This document shows, piece by piece, positions 23,743 through 31,900 of a stretch of DNA of 64,000 nucleotides. The notes under the pieces are model-generated. The model was given only the letters and a program-made list of their open reading frames with translations. It searched no databases and had not been told where the DNA came from. Origin of the DNA: Croceibacterium_A sp044506565 (lineage in GTDB: Bacteria; Pseudomonadota; Alphaproteobacteria; Sphingomonadales; Sphingomonadaceae); contig JBIQKN010000002.1 in NCBI GenBank assembly GCA_044506565.1, forward strand, positions 1 through 64,000, in the 5' to 3' direction. How positions within the stretch are numbered: the stretch's first letter is position 1; every line of letters starts with the position of its first letter. A program made the position numbers and the translations under genes.

Positions 23743-24879
23743 TTAGTTGCCCGCACCGGGGCCATAGCTGACCTCGACGCGACGGTTCTGCAGCTCACGC
23801 ACACCGTCGGCAGTCGGCACGCGAGGCATGGTCTCGCCGAACGACTGGGTGCTGATGCGCGCGGCCGGGATGCCGCGGCCGACCATGTGCGCGCGCGCGT
23901 TGTTGGCGCGACGCTGGGCCAGGCCCATGTTGTACTGGGCCGAACCCGACCGGTCGGCGTGACCGGCGATCATGACCGACGCCGTGCCGCAGTTCGCGTA
24001 GGCCGAAACAGCGTTGTTGAGGATCGTGGCCGCCTCGGGCGTGACCACGTCGCTGTCCCAGTCGAAGAACGCGATGTACGGCCCCTGGTTGCACTGCGCG
24101 ACCGGCGGAGGCGGAGGAGGAGGCGGAGGCGGCGGGGGAGGCGGCGGCGGCGGCGGCGGCGTACAGAACGTCTTGATGTCTTCATCCGTGCCTGGCTCCT
24201 GCCCACCGAAGTTGAAGGTGATGCCGCCAAGAAGCGAGTGTGAGCGGAACCGCGAATCGGTCTGATCGCCGCTGATCGAGTCGACGTCGATGCCATCCAC
24301 GTTGAAGAACTTGTAACGCAGCGTCACGTCGGCGTTGTCGGAGATCGCCTGACGCAGGCCGGCGACGACCTGCCAGGCGAACCCGCCATCGCTGCCATCG
24401 ATGAACTCGCCGGTGTTCGACCACCCGCGCAGCGAGCTGTAGTCGACCTTGCCGTAGCCGCCACCGACGCCGACGAAGCCACCGAGGCCGTCGTCGTCGC
24501 CGAAGTCGAGCATGGCGTTCAGCATGAACGCGAGAGCGGAAGTCGAACCAGCGCCCGGATGCGTGCCGATCGGATAGTCGAAGTTACCCGTGGCCGGCAG
24601 CGCGACCGCGTTGTAGAACTCGTCCAGTTCGGCTTCGCGGTAGGAAGCTTCGGCCTCGAGCCGGAAAGCGCCGAGATCGTAACCGATGAACAGCGCGCCG
24701 TCGTAGCCGTAGTCGTGGTCGAGGGTGACGACGTTGTCGATCCCAGCGGCGTCGAAGTCCGTGTCCTCGACGATCATGGCGCCGAAGTCGCCGCCGACGT
24801 ACCAGGCGCCGTCACGCGCGGCCGCGGGAGTCGCGATGACCGCCGTCGCGGTGGCGAGCCACATTCCTAAATTTCGCAT
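23743..24879 (-). CDS. ompA: OmpA-family outer-membrane beta-barrel protein with poly-proline linker
   Basis: A 378-residue protein: signal peptide (MRNLGMWLATATAVIATPAAA), an eight-strand barrel domain (residues about 22-240, starting WYVGGDFGAMI), an uninterrupted run of 19 prolines near residue 255, and a peptidoglycan-binding OmpA domain (FFDWDSDVVTPEAATIL, AGHADRSGSAQYN, LAQRRANNARAHM). It anchors the outer membrane to the wall. I chose the ATG at 24879 because the signal peptide starts there and AAGGGGA precedes it. The proline codons are GC-rich triplets and could vary in number. It is a one-gene unit with its own terminator. Confidence 0.92.
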   Translation of the reverse strand: MRNLGMWLATATAVIATPAAARDGAWYVGGDFGAMIVEDTDFDAAGIDNVVTLDHDYGYDGALFIGYDLGAFRLEAEASYREAELDEFYNAVALPATGNFDYPIGTHPGAGSTSALAFMLNAMLDFGDDDGLGGFVGVGGGYGKVDYSSLRGWSNTGEFIDGSDGGFAWQVVAGLRQAISDNADVTLRYKFFNVDGIDVDSISGDQTDSRFRSHSLLGGITFNFGGQEPGTDEDIKTFCTPPPPPPPPPPPPPPPPPPPVAQCNQGPYIAFFDWDSDVVTPEAATILNNAVSAYANCGTASVMIAGHADRSGSAQYNMGLAQRRANNARAHMVGRGIPAARISTQSFGETMPRVPTADGVRELQNRRVEVSYGPGAGN

Positions 24880-24905
24880 GTTGATTCCCCTTGCGTCAGG
24901 CCGCC

Positions 24906-24926
24906 GGACGGGTCCCTCGCCCGTCC
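24906..24926 (-). other. stem-loop in the ompA 5' leader
   Basis: GGACGGG (24906-24912) and CCCGTCC (24920-24926) form a 7-bp hairpin 27 bp before the ompA start, likely in the 5' untranslated region. Such leader hairpins of outer-membrane genes often govern mRNA stability or sRNA control. Here that is inference. The remaining ~170 bp up to the next gene show no coding region. Confidence 0.4.
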
Positions 24927-25105
24927 GCAGTTCGAGCGGCGTAACTGATGCCACGACTCTCGTCGCGGTCAAGGGTTCCTTTATTGCAGCGCATCACGGC
25001 TTGGCGAGGGATTTTTGCAACAGTAACCGCTTTTGCCTTGAGGTGTTGCCTCCCGATTACCCTCGCCTCTTGCAAACGCTCGGGCTTGTTGGATCGCATT
25101 GCCAG

Positions 25106-26200
25106 TCAGAACAACGCCAGTTGGCCGCCCGGGGCAGGCGGGCGGAACTGGGTGCAATCGAGCTCGAACCGCGCGTTGGCGATGCCGGCCCGCCTGCGGG
25201 CAAGGCGGAACCGGGCCCGGAACAGGTCGGCCCAGACCCCGCTCGGCTTCATGCGCGTGAAGAAGCCCGGATCGTTGTCGCGGCCTCCGCGGATCGAGCG
25301 GACGATCGCCATCACCTTGTCGCCGCGCTCGGGAAAGTGGACCGAGAGCCATTCGCGGAACAGCGGCGCGACTTCGTAAGGCAGGCGCAAGGGGATCCAG
25401 CCGGCCGAAGGGACCGCCAGGGCGCCGGCGCGCGCGAGGATTTCCTCGATGAATTCGTCCGTGATCGCCGGGATGACCGGTGCCACCGAGCAATGCGCCG
25501 GCACGCCCGCCTCGACAAGTTTTCCAAGCGCGGCGAGGCGCCTCGCAGGTGCGGACGCGCGCGGTTCGAGCAGCCCGGAGAGCCGCGGGTCGAGCGTGGT
25601 CACCGAGATGGCGACGGCCACGAGGTTCCTCTTCGCCAGCTCGGCGAGCAGGTCGAGGTCGCGCAGGACGCGGGCCGACTTGGTGGTGATCGTCACCGGG
25701 TGGCGCGTCTCGAGGCACAGTTCGAGCAGCGAACGGGTGATGCGGTAGCGCTCCTCGATCGGCTGGTACGGGTCGGTATTGGTGCCCATGGCGATTGGCT
25801 TCGGCCGATAGCGCGGGCGGGCGAGGGTTTCGCGCAACAGTTCGGCGGCGTTCGGTTTGGCGAACAGGCGGGTCTCGAAGTCGAGCCCGGGCGAGAGGTC
25901 GTGGAACGCGTGCGTCGGGCGCGCGAAGCAGTAGATGCAACCGTGCTCGCAGCCGCGGTAGGCGTTGACCGAGCGATCGAAACCAATGTCGGGCGACTGG
26001 TTGAAGGTCAGGATTGTCTTCGGATGCTCCTCGGTGACCGTCGTGCGTAGCTTGACCGGCGGGCCGTCGAGCAGAGTGACGTGGTCGCGCCAGTCGCCGT
26101 CGGCCTCGCGCTGGGCGAGCCCGAAGCGGGCGGGGGCCACGGCCGATTGCGCCCCGCGGCCGTGCACCGGCGGATCCTTGCGGCGTTGCATGCCCGGCAT
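25106..26200 (-). CDS. PA0069-family radical SAM protein (SplB-like)
   Basis: A 364-residue radical SAM enzyme. The 4Fe-4S motif CX3CX2C is CEHGCIYC, preceded by NAYRGC and followed by FARPTHAF. KTILTFNQSPDIGFDRSVN and MGTNTDPYQPIE match the PA0069 group related to spore photoproduct lyase. Substrate is unknown. I chose the ATG at 26200 over the upstream codons because AGGGGG lies 6 bases before it. It is divergent from the SOS-box-controlled operon at 26245, and its start is only 28 bp from that SOS box, so both sides may share LexA control. Confidence 0.85.
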   Translation of the reverse strand: MPGMQRRKDPPVHGRGAQSAVAPARFGLAQREADGDWRDHVTLLDGPPVKLRTTVTEEHPKTILTFNQSPDIGFDRSVNAYRGCEHGCIYCFARPTHAFHDLSPGLDFETRLFAKPNAAELLRETLARPRYRPKPIAMGTNTDPYQPIEERYRITRSLLELCLETRHPVTITTKSARVLRDLDLLAELAKRNLVAVAISVTTLDPRLSGLLEPRASAPARRLAALGKLVEAGVPAHCSVAPVIPAITDEFIEEILARAGALAVPSAGWIPLRLPYEVAPLFREWLSVHFPERGDKVMAIVRSIRGGRDNDPGFFTRMKPSGVWADLFRARFRLARRRAGIANARFELDCTQFRPPAPGGQLALF

Positions 26201-26227
26201 CGTACCCCCTAGGCAAAGCGTCGGCAA

Positions 26228-26242
26228 GAACATATAGAGAAC
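26228..26242 (+). promoter_or_regulatory. alphaproteobacterial LexA (SOS) box
   Basis: GAACATATAGAGAAC is an exact GAAC-N7-GAAC direct repeat, the LexA recognition sequence of alphaproteobacteria. It lies 2 bases before the ATG at 26245. A -10-like TATAGA (26233-26238) is embedded in the spacer, which would place the transcription start near the ATG itself. Binding by LexA would then block the promoter directly. Confidence 0.85.
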
Positions 26243-26244
26243 AA

Positions 26245-27489
26245 ATGGTCGCCCTCAACCTGGTGCAGAAGCTCGAGATCCTCGCCGACGCCGCCAAGTA
26301 CGACGCTTCCTGCGCCTCGTCCGGCACGGCGAAACGCAACAGCCTCGGCGGCAAGGGAATCGGCTCGACCGAGGGGATGGGTATCTGCCATGCCTATGCG
26401 CCCGACGGCCGCTGCATCTCGCTGCTCAAGGTGCTGCTGACCAACCACTGCGTGTTCGACTGCCACTACTGCATCAACCGCAAGAGCTCGAACGTGCGCC
26501 GCGCGCGCTTCTCGCCACAGGAGGTGGCCGACCTCACGTTGGCGTTCTATCGCCGCAACTACATCGAGGGGCTGTTCCTCTCGTCGGGCATCGCGAAGAA
26601 CTCCGACCACACGATGGAGCAGCTGGTCGAGACCGCGCGCATCCTGCGCGAGGAGCACGACTTCCGCGGCTATATCCATCTCAAGACCATTCCCGATGCC
26701 GATCCCGCGTTGGTCCACCGGGCCGGGCTCTATGCCGACCGCGTCTCGATCAACGTCGAGCTGCCGACCGAGAGCGGGCTGACTCGCCTCGCGCCGGACA
26801 AGGATGCACGCCGGATCGAGGGGGCGATGGGCGGGATGAAGCAGGCGATCGCCCAGGCGCGCGACGAGACCCGGCGGTTCAGATCGGCGCCGCGCTTCGC
26901 CCCGGCCGGGCAGTCGACGCAGATGATCGTCGGCGCCGACGCGGCGAGCGATGCCGAGATCGTCGGCAGGGCCAGCCGGCTCTACGACCGCTTCCAGCTG
27001 CGGCGGGTCTACTACTCGGCGTTCAGCCCGATTCCCGATGCGAGCGCGGTGCTGCCGCTCAAACGTCCGCCGCTGATGCGCGAGCACCGGCTGTACCAGT
27101 CCGACTGGCTGATGCGGTTCTACGGGTTCGCCCCGGAGGAGGTCGCCCAGGCCGCCGGGACGGACGGGATGCTGCCGCTCGACATAGACCCCAAGCTCGC
27201 TTGGGCGCTCAAGTTTCGCGAGCGTTTCCCGGTGGATGTGAACCGCTCTTCACGCGAGATGTTGCTTCGCGTTCCGGGACTCGGAGTGCGCGCGGTCGAT
27301 AATGTCGTAGCGTCGCGACGTCACCGCCGGCTGCGGCTCGACGACGTGGCCCGGCTGACCGGTTCGATCGCCAGGGTGCGGCCGTTCATCGTCGCGGCCG
27401 ACTGGCGCCCGACGCTGCTGACCGACCGCGCCGACCTGCGCGCGCTGCTCGCCCCGCGCAGCGAGCAGCTGGAGCTGTTCGCCGCATGA
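26245..27489 (+). CDS. putative DNA modification/repair radical SAM protein (TIGR03916-like)
   Basis: A 414-residue radical SAM protein, recognised as the uncharacterised family that accompanies DUF4130/UdgX genes. It has KYDASCASSG near the N-terminus, the cluster motif CX3CX2C in NHCVFDCHYCINRKSSN, LFLSSGI, and a C-terminal helix-hairpin-helix (VPGLGVRAVDNVVASRRHRR) that suggests DNA binding. The ATG at 26245 has no SD and lies next to the LexA box and its embedded -10, so the mRNA may be leaderless. Its last 4 bp overlap the next gene (ATGA). Confidence 0.87.
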   Translation: MVALNLVQKLEILADAAKYDASCASSGTAKRNSLGGKGIGSTEGMGICHAYAPDGRCISLLKVLLTNHCVFDCHYCINRKSSNVRRARFSPQEVADLTLAFYRRNYIEGLFLSSGIAKNSDHTMEQLVETARILREEHDFRGYIHLKTIPDADPALVHRAGLYADRVSINVELPTESGLTRLAPDKDARRIEGAMGGMKQAIAQARDETRRFRSAPRFAPAGQSTQMIVGADAASDAEIVGRASRLYDRFQLRRVYYSAFSPIPDASAVLPLKRPPLMREHRLYQSDWLMRFYGFAPEEVAQAAGTDGMLPLDIDPKLAWALKFRERFPVDVNRSSREMLLRVPGLGVRAVDNVVASRRHRRLRLDDVARLTGSIARVRPFIVAADWRPTLLTDRADLRALLAPRSEQLELFAA

Positions 27490-28915
27490 CCGCGCTCGCG
27501 GCCCTCCGCCCGGACGAGCAGGTCCTCGTCGAGATGGCCGAACCCGACGACTTCGCGGGCTGGCGCGAGCGGGCGCGGGCGCTCGTGCAGGGCGGCGTGC
27601 CGCCGGAGCGCGTCAGCTGGATCGAGGCCGGAGCGTCGGGCAGCCTTTTTGCGGCGGACGGCCTGTCCTTGCCCGACGTCAGAGCGCCGTGGGTTCGTGC
27701 CAGCAGACGCTTCGTCGAACTGGCTGAGAGCGCCATCCTGCATTCGGACCCGCAGCGGTTCGCGCTGCTCTACCGCCTGCTGTGGCGGCTGCAGGGAACT
27801 CCGCGCATCCTGGACGACCGCGCCGACCTGGATGTGCGACGCATCGACGAACTCGCCCGCGGCGTGCGCCGCGACATGCACAAGATGCGCGCCTTCGTGC
27901 GCTTCCGGGCGGTCGGGGAGGGCGGCGGAAGCGAACGGTTCGTCGCCTGGTTCGAGCCCGAGCATCACATCCTGCGCGCCAACGCCGGGTTCTTCGTGCG
28001 CCGCTTCGCCGGGATGCGCTGGTCGATCCTGACGCCCAGGGGATCGTTGCACTGGGACGGTGATGTGCTCGCCGAGGGACCGCCGGCATCGCGCACCGAC
28101 GCTCCCGGCGGCGATCCGGCCGAGGAGCTGTGGCGCCGCTACTATGCGTCGATCTTCAACCCCGCGCGTTTGAAGGTCGGGGCGATGCTCAAGGAGATGC
28201 CCCGCAAGTACTGGAAGAACATGCCCGAAACCGGCTCATCTCCGAGCTCGTGGCGGGTGCGCAGGCGCGGGAGAGCGCGATGGTCGAAGCGGGTGCGATC
28301 GAGTTCGGCGAGCGGCCGAAGAGCCTCAAGGGCATCGACGAGGCGATCCACGCCTGCCGCCGCTGCCCGATCGGCCTGCTCGACAATCGCGCGGTGATGG
28401 GAGAGGGGCCGCGCAAGGCCGAACTGATGATCGTCGGCGAGCAGCCCGGCGACCAGGAGGATGTGGCGGGCCGCCCGTTCGTCGGGCCGGCCGGGCGCGT
28501 GCTCGACGCGCACCTCGAGCGCGCGGGCATCGACCGCCGGCAGGTCTATCTCACCAACGCGGTCAAGCACTTCAAGTATGTCCAGCGCGGCAAGCGGCGG
28601 CTGCACCAGTCGCCGACCGCCAAGGAGATCGACGTGTGTCGCTGGTGGCTCGAGAGCGAGCGGGCCATCGTCAGGCCGAAGCTGCTTCTCGCGCTCGGCG
28701 CCAGCGCGGCGCGCGGGCTGCTCGGCAAGACGGTCAGCATCGCCCGAGTCCGCGGCCGGCCGCTGGCGCTCGACGACGGCAGCGAGCTGTGGGTCACCGT
28801 GCACCCGTCGTACCTGCTGCGTCTCCGGGACGAGGCGAAGGACGAGCAGGAGCGGATGTTCCAGGCCGATCTCCGCGCGGTCGCCGGACGCCTCGCGGAG
28901 CTGGGAAGCGGCTAG
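27486..28915 (+). pseudogene. DUF4130-UdgX uracil-DNA binding protein, split by a one-base frameshift
   Basis: Family members are ~480-residue fusions of a DUF4130 domain and a UdgX domain; UdgX binds uracil in DNA covalently. Here the DUF4130 half reads from 27486 to about 28230 (ending MLKEMPRKYWKNMPE). The UdgX half continues in the -1 frame from about 28232 (RLISELVAG) to 28915. Adding one C in the run at 28231-28232 restores ETRLISE and a ~475-residue fusion. UdgX motifs are intact: ACRRCP, GEQPGDQED, the covalent-His loop GKRRLH and VHPSYLL. Without correction, translation ends at 28397. A true mutation or a sequencing error are both possible. It overlaps the radical SAM gene by 4 bp and precedes dnaE2 by 2 bp. 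Confidence 0.8.
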
Positions 28916-28917
28916 CG

Positions 28918-31900
28918 ATGCCCGAAGCGCCGCTCACCCCCGGCAAACGGCGGATCGCGGTCGACCCCGAGACCATCGCTCCGCCGAAGCGCGCGCCGTT
29001 CGTCGAACTCGGGACGATGAGCTGTTTCTCGTTCCTGCGCGGAGCGTCGGATGCGGTGGACCTCGTCACCACCGCGCGGGAGCTCGGCTACGACTCAATG
29101 GGGATCGCCGACGTCAATTCGATGGCCGGCGTCGTGCGTATCCACACCGAAGCCAAAAAGCTTAAATTAAAGCCGGTTATCGGCTGCAGGATAGAAACGA
29201 TCGAAGGCTTGGCTTTCCTCGCCTATCCGGTCGACCGTGCCGCCTACGGCCGCCTGTGCCGGCTGATCTCGGCCGGCCGCATGCGCAAGCTCGACGGCAG
29301 CTGGCAGGACAAGGGTGCCTGCGACATCGACATTGCCCTGCTCGCCGAACATGCCGAGGGGGTGCAGTTGGTCCTGCTGCCGCCGCGCGACCTCGAACAT
29401 GTCTTCACCGTGCCGGCCTGGGCCGGCAACGTCGTCGCCCTCGACGGCACGGCCGTGGCGGGCGACGTCACCGGTGCGTTCGCCGATATCCTTCCGCATC
29501 TCGCCGGCGGGCTCACGACGCTGCGACACATTGCCGCCAGCTACCTCTACACCGGCGACGACCAGGCGCGGATCGACCGGCTCGACGCTCTCGCCCGCGC
29601 GAACGGCCTCGGCCTGCTCGCCACCAACGAGGTCCACTACCACGCGCCGGAGAGAAGGCCGCTGCAGGATGTAATGACGGCAATCCGGCACAAGACGACC
29701 GTCGCTGCGGCCGGCTACCTGCTGCACCCCAACGCCGAACGGCACCTCAAGAGCCCGGCCGAAATGGAGCGCCTGTTCGCCCGCTGGCCGCACGCCATCG
29801 TGGCGTCACGCGAAGTGGCCGATGCCTGCCGTTTCAGCCTCGACGAGCTGCGCTACGAGTACCCGAAAGCCGCCTATCCCGACGGCATGACGTCACAATC
29901 GTACCTCGAGCTGAGGACATGGGAAGGCGCTAAATGGCGTTATCCCAATGGGATAAGGAAAGATATTCGGGAAACGCTCAAGAAAGAGCTGGCGCTGATC
30001 GGCAAGCTCGGCATCGCGCCCTATTTCCTGACCATCAAGGAGATCGTCGACTTCGCCCGCAGCCGCGAGCCGCCGATCCTGTGCCAGGGGCGCGGCTCGG
30101 CGGCCAACTCGGCGGTGTGCTTCTGCCTCGGCATCACCTCGGTCGATCCGGCCGAGCACCAGCTGCTGTTCGACCGCTTCCTGTCCGAGGAGCGCAAGGA
30201 GCCGCCCGACATCGACGTCGACTTCGAGCATGAACGGCGCGAAGAAGTCATCCAGCACATCTACGAGACCTACGGCCGCGAGCGCGCCGGGCTCTGCGCG
30301 ACGGTGATCCACTACCGGCCGCGCATGGCGATCCGCGAGGTCGGCAAGGCGATGGGGCTCAGCGAAGACGTCACGGCGGCGCTCGCCCGCACGGTATGGG
30401 GCGGACACGGGCGCGAGATCGACGAGCAGCACGTGCTGCGGGAAGCGGGGCTCGACCTGACCGACCCGCACCTGAAGCGCGTGCTCAGGCTGACCGAGCA
30501 GATGATCGGCATGCCGCGTCACCTGAGCCAGCACGTCGGCGGGTTCATCCTCACCGACGGCCCGCTGACCGAGCTGGTGCCGATCGGCAACGGCGCGATG
30601 GCCGACCGCAGCTTCATCGAGTGGGACAAGGACGACATCGACGACCTCGCCATCTTCAAGGTCGACGTGCTCGCGCTCGGCATGCTGACCTGCATCCGCA
30701 AGGCCCTCGACCTGCTCGACGCGCATCACGGCCGCCGTCTGACCCTGGCGACCGTGCCGCAGGAGGATCCGGCGGTCTACGACATGCTGTGCAAGGGCGA
30801 TTCTATCGGGGTGTTCCAAGTCGAGAGCCGGGCGCAGATGAACATGCTGCCGCGCCTCCAGCCGCGCAAGTTCTACGACCTCGTGGTCGAGGTGGCGATC
30901 GTCCGTCCCGGGCCGATCCAGGGCGACATGGTCCATCCCTACCTCAAGGCGCGCAAGGCCGTGCGCGAGGGCCGGCCGCTGCCCCCGCTGCCGGGACCGT
31001 CGCCCGAGCACGGCCCGCCCGACGAGCTCTCGTCGATCCTCGGACGCACCTACGGAGTGCCGATCTTCCAGGAGCAGGCGATGAAGATCGCGCTCGACGC
31101 GGCGAGGTTCACCCCGGCCGAGGCCAACCAGCTGCGCAAGGCCATGGCGACCTTCCGCTCGCGCGGCATGGTCCACGAGCACGAGGAGAAGATGGTCGGG
31201 CGGATGGTCGATCGAGGGTACGATCCCGAGTTCGCCCAGCGCTGCTTCAACCAGATCAAGGGCTTCGGCGAATACGGCTTCCCCGAAAGCCACGCGGCGA
31301 GCTTCGCGCACCTCGTTTACGTCTCGAGCTGGCTCAAGTGCCATTACCCGGCCGCGTTCGCCTGCGCGCTGCTCAACTCGCAGCCGATGGGCTTCTACGC
31401 TCCGGCGCAGATCGTGCGCGATGCCCGGGATCACGGCGTCGTCGTGCTGCCGGTCGACGTCAACCGGTCGCAATGGGACTGTACGCTGGAGCTGGTGGAT
31501 TCACGCGGAGACGCGGAGACACGGAGGGAGGGTGATCGGCGCTCGCAGAGGCGCAGAGCCAGAGAGGGCGCCGCAGGCATTCCCTCTCGCACTCCTTCGG
31601 ACGGGAGCGAAGGGGAGCAAGATGAGAGCGGCTTCGCCGCAATCCCGTCCTCTCTGCGCCCCTGCGCCTCCGCGAGCGCCCCTCTCCGCGTCTCCGCGTC
31701 TCCGCGTGAAACTCAAATCGCCCTGCGCCTCGGCCTGCGCCAGGTCGAAGGACTGCCCGAACACGCCGCGGCCCAGCTCGTCGCCGCGCGCGACGCGGGC
31801 GGGCCGTTCCGCGACGTGGCCGACTTGCGCGAGCGGGCCCGGCTGGGCCCGGCGCACATCGAGCGGCTCGCCGCGGCCGACTGTTTCGGCTCGCTGGCGC

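Noticed and set aside
24100..24170. Tandem GGC/GGA repeats that look like a microsatellite or a CRISPR-like repeat
   Set aside because: They are the proline codons of the OmpA linker on the minus strand. No spacers or conserved direct repeats are present.
28221..28240. Programmed ribosomal frameshift in the UdgX gene
   Set aside because: No X-XXY-YYZ slippery heptamer and no obvious downstream structure was seen. A single missing C explains it better.
29893..31473. 526-codon open frame antisense to dnaE2
   Set aside because: No recognisable domain and fully shadowed by dnaE2.
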